Below, one piece after another: positions 32,782 to 40,155 of a DNA stretch of 64,000 nt. Source of the DNA: Kibdelosporangium aridum (GTDB lineage Bacteria; Actinomycetota; Actinomycetes; Mycobacteriales; Pseudonocardiaceae); the NCBI RefSeq assembly GCF_900176515.1, contig NZ_FWXV01000006.1, positions 496,001 to 560,000 on the forward strand, read 5' to 3'. The notes below the pieces were generated by a model that saw only the letters and a program-made list of their open reading frames with translations, searched no databases and had not been told where the DNA came from. How positions within the stretch are numbered: the first letter of the stretch is position 1; each line of letters opens with the position of its first letter. A program made the position numbers and the translations under genes.

Positions 32782-33213
32782 TCAACGACCGGAGAGCTTG
32801 TCCAGGAGCGTTACGGTCTGTTGCAACAGCTCTGGGTCTGCCAGATGCAGCCGGTTGAGCCGGTCGGCGAGTTCACGGGCCTCGCCATGAGCGAGGGACA
32901 ACAGCAGGTCGCGGCCTGCTTCGGTGATCACGACACGGATGGCGCGGCCGTCCGCCGGGTCGGGTTGCCGGCGGACGTAACCGGCCGCTTCGAGGCTGGC
33001 GACGGCGACCGTCGCGGTCGGCTGCGAGCACGGCACCCCGGCGGCGAGTTCGCCGACGCGCATCGGTCCCGTGCTGACCAGTTGCGTCAGCACGAGTGTC
33101 TGCGTGGGCTGCAGTGAGTCCTCACGTACCGCGTGCCGCAGCGACCTGACCAACCGATGCAGCGCGACCACCATTTCGAAGGCCTGCTGCTCGGTCGTCG
33201 CGACGTTGTTCAC
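32782..33213 (-). CDS. MarR-family transcriptional regulator
   Basis: 143 residues. The winged helix is visible as MRVGELAAGVPCSQPTATVAVASLEAAGYV, with the wing RRQPDPADGRAIRVVIT. A single cysteine (VPCSQP) sits in the recognition-helix region, where oxidation sensing is possible but unproven. I start at the GTG at 33213, a few bases after the asnB stop. It lies between asnB and the laccase pair on the same strand and could control either. Confidence 0.85.
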   Translation of the reverse strand: MNNVATTEQQAFEMVVALHRLVRSLRHAVREDSLQPTQTLVLTQLVSTGPMRVGELAAGVPCSQPTATVAVASLEAAGYVRRQPDPADGRAIRVVITEAGRDLLLSLAHGEARELADRLNRLHLADPELLQQTVTLLDKLSGR

Positions 33214-33218
33214 GCACG

Positions 33219-34997
33219 TTAGAACACCACTTCGGGTTGATAGATGTCCAGCCATGTCGCGAAGGAGAGGATCCGCTCCACCGTGTAGCGGTGCGCGCCG
33301 GACAGAACCTTGCGGTCTATCAACGAGAACACTGGGTGGTCCGCGGGCAACTCGTTGGCCTGGCGTTCGATGTCCGCGGCATACAACGGGTCCTGTGTGG
33401 ACGGATACGGGCTCTTCACCCGTTGGACGACGGACTGCGGCAGCGCGTCCTTGACCGCGCCGCGCAGCAGGCTCTTCTCCCTGCCGTCGTAGGTCTTCAT
33501 CGACCACGGCGTGTTGTAGACGTACTCCACCAACCTGTGGTCGCAGAACGGCACGCGCACTTCGAGGCCGACAGCCATGGACATCCGGTCCTTGCGGTCC
33601 AACAGGGTCCGGACGAACCTGGTGAGGTGCAGGTAGGACATCACCCGCATCCGGTGGGTGAACTCGTCCTCGCCGTCGACTCTGTCCACTTCGGCCACGG
33701 CCGAACGGTAGTTGTCGTTCAGGTAGGTCCGCAGGTCCAGCGCTTTTTCCAGCTCAGGGGTGAGTGAAGACTCGCGGCGCATGTCGCGGGCGAGCAGCAG
33801 CCACGGGAAGAAGTCGGCCTGCTGGATGACGGGGTCGTGGAACTGCTTGTACCCACCGAAGACCTCGTCGGCCGACTCACCGGACAGTGCGACGGTCGAT
33901 TGTCCACGGATCGCTTTGAAGAGCAGGTACAGCGACGCGTCCGTGTCACCGAAGCCCAACGGCATGTCGCGCGCCGTGATCACCTTACGCCGCAGTTCGG
34001 GGTCGGACAGCGCATTGTGGTCCAGCACGATGTCGGTGTGGTCGGTCTTCACGTAGTCGGCCACGTCGTGCACATAAGGTGAGTCGGGCGTGCCGCGCAG
34101 CTCGTCCGGCTGGAAGTTCTCCTCCTGGCCGACGAAATCGACTGCGAAGGACCGCACCGGTTCGTTGAGCTGGTCGGCCGCGATCGCAGTGATCGCACTG
34201 GAGTCGAGTCCACCGGACAGCAGGACGCAGCGGGGCACGTCGGCGATCAGCTGCCTGCGCACGATGTCGTCGAGCAGATCCCGCACGTTCAGCACGGTGT
34301 CCTCGACGGAGTCCTTGTGCGGCTTGGCTTCCAGCCGCCAGTAGGTGCGCGTCTTGATGCCGTTCTCCGACACGGTCACGATCGTGCCCGGCTCGACTTC
34401 CTGCATGCCCCGCCAGATCGCGTTGCGTGGCGTCTTGACCAGGCCGAACAGCTCACGCAGCCCGTTGACGTCGACAACGCGCTTGGGCAGCGGGTTGGCG
34501 AAGATCGCCTTGGGCTCGGAGCCGAACAGCACGCCGTCGGCGGTGGGGTAGAAGTAGAACGGCTTGATCCCCATCCGGTCGCGGATCATCACGAGTTCCT
34601 GGGTGCGTCCGTCCCAGATGGCGAACGCGTACATGCCGTTCAGCCGGTCAGCGACGGCGGGTCCCCACCTCAGGTACCCCCGCAGGACGACCTCGGTGTC
34701 GCTGTCTGAGAAGAACTCCTGATCGCTGAGCTCGTCGCGGAGTTCGGTGAAGTTGTACGCCTCTCCGCTGTAGACCATCACCACGTCGCCGTCGGGAGTG
34801 GAGACGCGCATCGGCTGCGCGCCTCCGGGGAGATCAATGACGGCAAGGCGGCGGTGACCCAGGGCGACGTGCGGCTCGGACCACGTACCTGCCGCGTCCG
34901 GACCGCGACAGGCCATGGTCTGCGTCATCGCGTCGATGGTTGCCTGCTCGTGGGTGAGATTCCGCCGATAGGAGACCCAACCGGTAATTCCACACAT
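33219..34997 (-). CDS. asnB: Asparagine synthase (glutamine-hydrolysing)
   Basis: 592 residues. An N-terminal class II glutaminase domain with catalytic Cys2 (MCGITGWV) releases ammonia; the C-terminal synthetase domain carries the PP-loop LLSGGLDSSAI and makes asparagine from aspartate and ATP. Other family marks are GHRRLAVIDL, YSGEAYNF, SGESADEVFGGY and EVRVPFCDHRLVEY. The ATG has an excellent ribosome-binding site, GGAGGTGA. In actinomycetes such enzymes may serve asparagine supply or amidate cell-wall or natural-product precursors; primary metabolism is the default. Confidence 0.93.
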   Translation of the reverse strand: MCGITGWVSYRRNLTHEQATIDAMTQTMACRGPDAAGTWSEPHVALGHRRLAVIDLPGGAQPMRVSTPDGDVVMVYSGEAYNFTELRDELSDQEFFSDSDTEVVLRGYLRWGPAVADRLNGMYAFAIWDGRTQELVMIRDRMGIKPFYFYPTADGVLFGSEPKAIFANPLPKRVVDVNGLRELFGLVKTPRNAIWRGMQEVEPGTIVTVSENGIKTRTYWRLEAKPHKDSVEDTVLNVRDLLDDIVRRQLIADVPRCVLLSGGLDSSAITAIAADQLNEPVRSFAVDFVGQEENFQPDELRGTPDSPYVHDVADYVKTDHTDIVLDHNALSDPELRRKVITARDMPLGFGDTDASLYLLFKAIRGQSTVALSGESADEVFGGYKQFHDPVIQQADFFPWLLLARDMRRESSLTPELEKALDLRTYLNDNYRSAVAEVDRVDGEDEFTHRMRVMSYLHLTRFVRTLLDRKDRMSMAVGLEVRVPFCDHRLVEYVYNTPWSMKTYDGREKSLLRGAVKDALPQSVVQRVKSPYPSTQDPLYAADIERQANELPADHPVFSLIDRKVLSGAHRYTVERILSFATWLDIYQPEVVF

Positions 34998-35052
34998 ATG
35001 TCACCTCCTGAGTACTGTCCGTACAACTCAATAGTGAGCTAATGCAACTAAG

Positions 35053-35703
35053 TTACGCAAGGGTGATCTCGGCTAGACCGATCATGATCAGGTCTGCCAT
35101 CTGCTCCGGATCGGTGAGTATCGCCAGGTGGTGAGCGTTTTCCCGGTGTACGAACCAGCCAAGGCGCTCGGCGTGGTCGGCCGCTGTGTCGTACGGCTCA
35201 CTCAACCGGATGTACGCGGCTTGCCGGATGGCTGGCGTGACTGGCGCGGGCTCCGCGAAGTAAGCCAGCGGGAGCCGGGGGATCTCGGCGAGGAACTGTG
35301 TCCGAAGTGGTCCGTCCGGGAGCGGGAGGTCTTCGGGGGCGAACCATTCGTGCCACGGTGGGAGTTCGCCTTCTGTGGCGAGACCGCGCAGTTGCGCCTG
35401 GGCTGGTGGTGGCGCGATGTCGAACCAGCTTTGACCCGGGTGCGGCAGGAGAGCGTCGACGAAGATCGCGGTGTCGGCGATCGCGGGAAGCAGGGCTCCG
35501 GCCCCGCTGTGGCCCACGGCGATCACGGGTTCGTCGCAGGTCGCGGCACTGATGAGTTTTTCGCGGTATGGCGGCCCGGTGACCGTCATTGTCGGAACGT
35601 GGACTCGGTACCCCTTGCGGCGCAGTACTTCTGCGGTCGGTTGCCACGTTGTGGGCCCGATCAGGGGACTGTGGATGAGCAGGAGCGTCCGTGGTCCGGT
35701 CAT
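35053..35703 (-). CDS. Alpha/beta-hydrolase
   Basis: 216 residues. A nucleophile elbow GHSGAG lies near residue 66, with the oxyanion-type LLLIHSPLIGP stretch near the N-terminus and His in ENAHHLAILTDPEQM as the likely catalytic histidine. There is no signal peptide; it is a small cytoplasmic esterase or amidase of unknown substrate. It is on the strand of asnB but separated from it by a 55-bp promoter region, so it is probably a separate unit. Confidence 0.8.
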   Translation of the reverse strand: MTGPRTLLLIHSPLIGPTTWQPTAEVLRRKGYRVHVPTMTVTGPPYREKLISAATCDEPVIAVGHSGAGALLPAIADTAIFVDALLPHPGQSWFDIAPPPAQAQLRGLATEGELPPWHEWFAPEDLPLPDGPLRTQFLAEIPRLPLAYFAEPAPVTPAIRQAAYIRLSEPYDTAADHAERLGWFVHRENAHHLAILTDPEQMADLIMIGLAEITLA

Positions 35704-35749
35704 GAAGCCGATTGTGGCGGGCCTCGCCGGGTGCGAGGCCCGCCCGGTA

Positions 35750-37084
35750 TCACGGGATCACGGCCAATGAGTGGGTGCCGCGAGGTGTTGTGATCTCGGT
35801 GGGAAGTTGCTCCAGCCGCGGGTGCTGACCGCGGTGCAGCCGCCAGAACTGCACCGCGCCGCGGCCGGCCTTGGCCCCGTTGAAGTCGAACACCGCGACC
35901 GCGAGGTGCTCGCCGGTGCGGTCGAAGACCACGCCTTCCGGCAGGATCCCGTCGAACGGGTACTCGCCGGCCACCTTGGTCGCGCCGGTGTCCCGGTCCA
36001 GTTCGGCCAGCGTGATCGAGCTGGTCGTCGGCGGGCGCAGCGCGTCGAACCCTTCCGGCAGGTGGCTGTAGCGCATGTTCACGGTCACCACGTGCTTGCC
36101 GTCCGGGCTGATGGCCAGGCCCTCCGGGTTGATCCCGGTCCTCGCGCCTCGTATGACCTCGTGCCGCACCTCCTTGGTCGCGTCAGTGTCAAACCGCACG
36201 CTGTACAGCGAACCGGGCGGGCTGTTGCGGTCGGAGACGGCCGGCTCGTCCCACTCCATCGACGCGGTCACGAACAATCGTCCATCCGGTGTCCACCTGC
36301 CGGGGAACGGGAACTGGCCCGCAGCGACCGGCTGTCCCCACGGCTGCAGCTTGCCGCCAGTCAATCGGTAGAACGCGACGAGGTTGCGTGGCCCGATGGT
36401 GACCGCGAGGAATTCCCCCGACGGATGCCACGCGACCGTGTTCGGGTAGACGAACGGGCCCGGAATGTCGTTGAGCCCGAACAATTGCGGGGCGCCGAGC
36501 CGCCCGTCGCGCAACGGGATCAGGCTGAGCTGCCGGCCTTGTCCTTCGGGAATTCCGGTGTCTTCGCCGGGTGCTGCCCAGTTGGCCACCACGACGTAGT
36601 CACCTCGGGGGCTGATCGCCAAGCTGTGCGCGGCGAACCCGCCTGTGTCGGTTCGCTGCACCACCCGGGGTTTCCCGCCGCGCAGGTCGACGACCGCGAT
36701 CGTGGTGCTGAATTCCAGGTCGTCTTCGAAGCTCTGGTCGCCTGGTTCGCGCTGCCGCTTCACTTCCAGCACGACCGCGTGGCTTGCGTCCGGCGTGACC
36801 GCGAAGGTGGTCGGTGGTCCCCAAACCGAGTTGGACACCGCGACGTCCGTGCGTCCGCCGCGCCAGATCGCAGTGAGCGTGTCGGTCGCGCGGATCGCCG
36901 GCCCGATGTTGTCGTCGACGTACGCCTGAGCCCGGGTATCCACATCAGACAGAGCGAGTAAAGCTGTTGCGTTGAAAGGGATTCCGCCATGCTCTGCGGT
37001 GGCTTCGCCAGTCACGGCGGTGGCCAGCCCGGCGAACACCGCGAAGGCGGCCGCGGTGCGCCTGGTCTTCGATCTCATCACCAT
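35750..37084 (-). CDS. Secreted beta-propeller (YncE/lactonase-like) protein
   Basis: 444 residues from the ATG at 37084 (GGAAAGGA upstream) with a Sec signal peptide (about 1-30, ending VTGEATAEH). The rest is a series of seven-bladed-propeller strands such as AHSLAISPRGDYVVVANW, NTVAWHPSGEFLAVTIG, GLAISPDGKHVVTVNM and GVVFDRTGEHLAVAVFD. Such proteins bind ligands or hydrolyse lactones outside the cell; catalytic residues cannot be assigned. It is divergent from the XRE regulator with a palindrome between them, so it is the likely target of that regulator. Confidence 0.82.
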   Translation of the reverse strand: MVMRSKTRRTAAAFAVFAGLATAVTGEATAEHGGIPFNATALLALSDVDTRAQAYVDDNIGPAIRATDTLTAIWRGGRTDVAVSNSVWGPPTTFAVTPDASHAVVLEVKRQREPGDQSFEDDLEFSTTIAVVDLRGGKPRVVQRTDTGGFAAHSLAISPRGDYVVVANWAAPGEDTGIPEGQGRQLSLIPLRDGRLGAPQLFGLNDIPGPFVYPNTVAWHPSGEFLAVTIGPRNLVAFYRLTGGKLQPWGQPVAAGQFPFPGRWTPDGRLFVTASMEWDEPAVSDRNSPPGSLYSVRFDTDATKEVRHEVIRGARTGINPEGLAISPDGKHVVTVNMRYSHLPEGFDALRPPTTSSITLAELDRDTGATKVAGEYPFDGILPEGVVFDRTGEHLAVAVFDFNGAKAGRGAVQFWRLHRGQHPRLEQLPTEITTPRGTHSLAVIP

Positions 37085-37154
37085 GTCCTTTCCGTCCGGT
37101 TTACCCAGCCACCTTGGAAGCGGCGGAGCGGAAGGTGAAGAGACCTGTCGAGGC

Positions 37155-37171
37155 TGGTACAGGCTGTACCA
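37155..37171. promoter_or_regulatory. Perfect 17-bp palindrome between propeller and XRE genes
   Basis: TGGTACAG-G-CTGTACCA is a perfect inverted repeat 36 bp before the XRE start and 71 bp from the divergent propeller start. This is the expected place for an autoregulatory operator bound by the XRE dimer. Binding is inferred. Confidence 0.6.
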
Positions 37172-37206
37172 CCCGGTTGCCGTCCGGGCAGCGCCATACT
37201 TGCCGC

Positions 37207-38040
37207 ATGTCTCGCGAGGAGCTCGCTGCCTTTCTGCGCAGCCGCAGGGCACGGCTGCAACCGGGTGATGCCGGGCTGCCCGAGACCGGCGTCCGGCGCA
37301 CGCCCGGTCTTCGTCGCCAAGAGGTCGCACAGCTCGCCGGGATCTCCGTGGACTACTACATCCGGCTTGAGCAAGGCCGTGGCGCGCGGCCGTCGAATCA
37401 GGTGCTGTACGCGCTGGGCCGCGCGCTGATGCTGACCATCGACGAGCGCGAATACCTGTTCCGGATCGCTGACCGGCGGCCTCCGGCCGTGGCGAGCCCC
37501 ACGTTGACGCTGCCGCCGAGCTTCCGCCACCTCCTGGACGGGTTGCCGACGATCCCCGCCTACGTCGTGGACGCGAAGTACGACATCCTCGCGTGGAACC
37601 GGCTGATGACCTACTTCATCGGCGACCCGGACACGGTGCCCGCCGAGGGGCGCAACGTGATCAGGTGGATCTTCGCGCAAACCGGGCCGGAGAACGTGTG
37701 GTCCGACGAGCAGATGCTGCGGTTCGCCCGGACCACAGTCGCCGACCTGCGCGCGGCCTATGCCCGCTACCCCGGCGAACCCGGCATCGCGTCCTTGGTC
37801 ACCGAATTGCTCGGTACCTCGCCCGCGTTCGCCGAGATGTGGGCAGCGCACGATGTCGAGGTGCGCGGGGTGATCACCAAACGGATCGACCACCCGGAGT
37901 TCGGCACGCTGGAGTTCGCCTGCGAGATCCTGCATGTGCAGGCCACCGACCAACGTCTCATCCTCTACTGTGCCGAGCCGGGCACAGCGACGCACGCGGC
38001 GTTCGCGCGGATGGCCGTGGCCGCGCAACCTGCTGGATAG
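37207..38040 (+). CDS. XRE-family regulator with MmyB-like ligand domain
   Basis: 277 residues. The N-terminal helix-turn-helix (about 5-75) shows the MmyB-type sequence ELAAFLRSRRARL, RRTPGLRRQEVAQLAGIS and YYIRLEQGRG. The remaining ~190 residues form the PAS-like MmyB ligand-binding domain (AYVVDAKYDILAWN), which in a relative binds a fatty acid. In actinomycetes these usually repress a divergent gene, here the beta-propeller protein. The ATG at 37207 has CATACT six bases upstream and no ribosome-binding site. Confidence 0.9.
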   Translation: MSREELAAFLRSRRARLQPGDAGLPETGVRRTPGLRRQEVAQLAGISVDYYIRLEQGRGARPSNQVLYALGRALMLTIDEREYLFRIADRRPPAVASPTLTLPPSFRHLLDGLPTIPAYVVDAKYDILAWNRLMTYFIGDPDTVPAEGRNVIRWIFAQTGPENVWSDEQMLRFARTTVADLRAAYARYPGEPGIASLVTELLGTSPAFAEMWAAHDVEVRGVITKRIDHPEFGTLEFACEILHVQATDQRLILYCAEPGTATHAAFARMAVAAQPAG

Positions 38041-38187
38041 CATGTCCGGTTTTTCGGCCCAGCGGCCTTCGTTGTTGCGGCCTTGAGAGCGCTTGACCGG
38101 GGATTGCTTTGTGTGATGGCTCACTGGCCGATGTGTCCCCCGAATGGGGTAGTTGCGGGACTGTGCGTGACCGGTGACCTCAGGATC

Positions 38188-38215
38188 GCGTAAACGCGGT
38201 GGTTACGCGCATAAA
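38188..38215 (+). promoter_or_regulatory. Candidate kdp promoter with GCGTAA/TTACGC inverted repeat
   Basis: GCGTAA (38188-38193) and TTACGC (38203-38208) form an inverted repeat with a 9-bp spacer, directly before CATAAA (38210-38215), a possible -10. No good -35 is present, consistent with activator dependence, for example on KdpE. The rest of 38041-38315 shows no further feature. Confidence 0.4.
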
Positions 38216-38315
38216 GAGCCCATCAGGCGATCCCCGGCCGGGCGGTGCGCGGATGCACGCTCATCTCAGCCGGGTCACCATCGGGGTGACCCAGTCGCTT
38301 GAGATGGGAGCGCAC

Positions 38316-38399
38316 ATGGCCGACTTGGCCTATGCGGTGCTGCTGATCGGCATCTTCGCCGTGCTGGCACTGGCCTTGCGTGGGCTGGAGCGGATGTGA
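38316..38399 (+). CDS. 27-aa single-TM peptide in front of kdpF
   Basis: The product is MADLAYAVLLIGIFAVLAL followed by ALRGLERM: one hydrophobic helix with a positive C-terminal end. The ATG has GGGAG six bases upstream, and its TGA overlaps the GTG of kdpF, so translation is coupled. It resembles KdpF in size and character but is a separate peptide. A role as an extra small subunit or regulator of the Kdp pump is inferred from position alone. Confidence 0.65.
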   Translation: MADLAYAVLLIGIFAVLALALRGLERM

Positions 38400-38497
38400 G
38401 CGGGACTGGGGATCTCGCCAACATCATCGCCGGTGTGCTGGCCCTCGCCCTCCTTGTCTACCTGTTCGTCGCGCTGATTCGACCGGAGAAGTTCTGA
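38396..38497 (+). CDS. kdpF: KdpF, small stabilising subunit of the K+ pump
   Basis: 33 residues: a short N-terminal extension (SGTGDLANI) and one TM helix IIAGVLALALLVYLFVALI ending RPEKF, the typical KdpF C-terminus. KdpF is a lipid-like stabiliser of KdpABC. GTG start overlapping the stop of the 27-aa peptide; the TGA overlaps the kdpA ATG. Confidence 0.9.
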   Translation: MSGTGDLANIIAGVLALALLVYLFVALIRPEKF

Positions 38498-40155
38498 TGT
38501 CCGCCACATGGGCCGGCCTGGTGCAGGTCGGCCTCCTTCTGCTGGCCTTGGCCTTGGTGTACAAGCCGTTGGGCGGCTACATGGCCAGGGTGTTCACCTC
38601 GGCGAGGCACCTGAAGCTCGAGAAAGCCGTGTACAAGGCCGGGCGCGTCGATCCCGGGTCCGAACAGCACTGGAAGACCTACGCGTCCAGCGTGCTGGCG
38701 TTCTCGTTCGTTTCCGTTGTGCTGCTGTACCTGATCCAGCGGCTGCAACACTTGCTGCCGTTCGACTTCGGGCGCACGGCCGACCCCGGTGTCGCGTTCA
38801 ACACCGCGATCAGCTTTGTCACCAACACGAACTGGCAGTCTTACGTGCCCGAGACCACGATGGGCCACGCGGTTCAGATGCTCGGCCTGACCGTGCAGAA
38901 CTTCCTTTCCGCTGCCGTGGGTCTCGCGGTGGCGATCGCGTTGGTGCGCGGGATCATCCGTGCCAAGACCGACCGGCTCGGCAACTTCTGGGTTGACCTG
39001 ACCCGTGGCACGGTCCGGATCCTGCTGCCGATGGCCTTCGTGTTCGCGATCGTGCTGATCGCACTGGGTGTGGTGCAGAGCTTGAAGTCCGGTGTGGACG
39101 TCACCAATCCGGACGGCAGCACGAGCCGGATCGCCTTGGCGCCTGCGGCTTCCCAGGAGGCCATCAAGGAACTGGGCACGAACGGCGGCGGCATCTTCAA
39201 CACGAACTCCGCGCATCCGTTCGAGAACCCCAACTCGTGGACCAATCTGATCGAGATCTTCCTCATCCTGGTCATCCCGGTCAGTCTGACCAGGACGTTC
39301 GGCGTCATGGTCGGCAACAAGCGGCAAGGCACGGTCCTGCTGTCCGTGATGGGTGTGCTGTGGGGCGGCATGCTGGCTGTCATCTGGTGGGCTGAAGCGC
39401 ACCCGAACGGTCCGTTGGCACTGCTCGCGGGCGGTGGCATGGAAGGAAAGGAAGTCCGGTTCGGCATCGCCGGCTCCGCGCTGTTCGCCAACACCACCAC
39501 GGCGACGTCGACCGGCGCGGTCAACTCGATGCACGACAGCTTCAGCGGCCTTGGCGGCGGCGGGACGTTGCTCAACATGATGTTCGGCGAGCTGAGTCCC
39601 GGCGGCGTCGGCACGGGCCTCTACAGCATCCTCGTGGTGGCGATCATCGCGATGTTCCTCGCCGGCCTGATGGTCGGCCGCACACCGGAGTACCTGGGCA
39701 AGAAGCTGGGCAAACGTGAGGTCACGTGCGCTGCCATCGCGATCCTCGCGATGCCGACCTGCGTTCTGCTCGGCATGGGCGCGGCGCTGCTGTTGCCGGG
39801 TACCGCGGGGGCGTTGAACAACCCTGGGGCGCATGGATTTTCCGAAGTGCTGTACGCGTACACATCGGCGAGCAACAACAACGGCAGTGCCTTCGCGGGC
39901 ATCACGGTGACCAGCGACTGGTTCCAGTCCACTCTCGGCGTGTGCATGGCATTCGGCCGGTTCATTCCGATCATCGCTGTGCTGTGCCTTGCCGGTTCGC
40001 TTGCCGCGCAACGCAAGGTGCCGCAGACCGCGGGCACTTTGCCCACCACCAGCCCGCTGTTCGCGACCATGCTCGTCGGCACGGTCGTGCTCGTCGCGGC
40101 GCTCACCTTCATCCCGGCCCTGGCGTTGGGCCCGATCGCAGAGGCATTGGCATGA
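38497..40155 (+). CDS. kdpA: KdpA, K+-selective channel-like subunit
   Basis: 552 residues, about ten TM helices. It binds K+ from outside and passes it to KdpB. Selectivity-filter segments of the four MPM repeats are visible as NTAISFVTNTNWQSY, TNGGGIFNTNSAHPFENP, a GLGGGGTLLN-type stretch and TSASNNNGSAFAG. It overlaps kdpF (TGATG) upstream and kdpB (ATGA) downstream, an unbroken coupled operon. Confidence 0.96.
   Translation: MSATWAGLVQVGLLLLALALVYKPLGGYMARVFTSARHLKLEKAVYKAGRVDPGSEQHWKTYASSVLAFSFVSVVLLYLIQRLQHLLPFDFGRTADPGVAFNTAISFVTNTNWQSYVPETTMGHAVQMLGLTVQNFLSAAVGLAVAIALVRGIIRAKTDRLGNFWVDLTRGTVRILLPMAFVFAIVLIALGVVQSLKSGVDVTNPDGSTSRIALAPAASQEAIKELGTNGGGIFNTNSAHPFENPNSWTNLIEIFLILVIPVSLTRTFGVMVGNKRQGTVLLSVMGVLWGGMLAVIWWAEAHPNGPLALLAGGGMEGKEVRFGIAGSALFANTTTATSTGAVNSMHDSFSGLGGGGTLLNMMFGELSPGGVGTGLYSILVVAIIAMFLAGLMVGRTPEYLGKKLGKREVTCAAIAILAMPTCVLLGMGAALLLPGTAGALNNPGAHGFSEVLYAYTSASNNNGSAFAGITVTSDWFQSTLGVCMAFGRFIPIIAVLCLAGSLAAQRKVPQTAGTLPTTSPLFATMLVGTVVLVAALTFIPALALGPIAEALA

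Noticed and set aside
38041..38315. c-di-AMP (ydaO) or other riboswitch before kdp
   Set aside because: The conserved ydaO sequence blocks are absent; only an inverted repeat and a -10-like box are visible.
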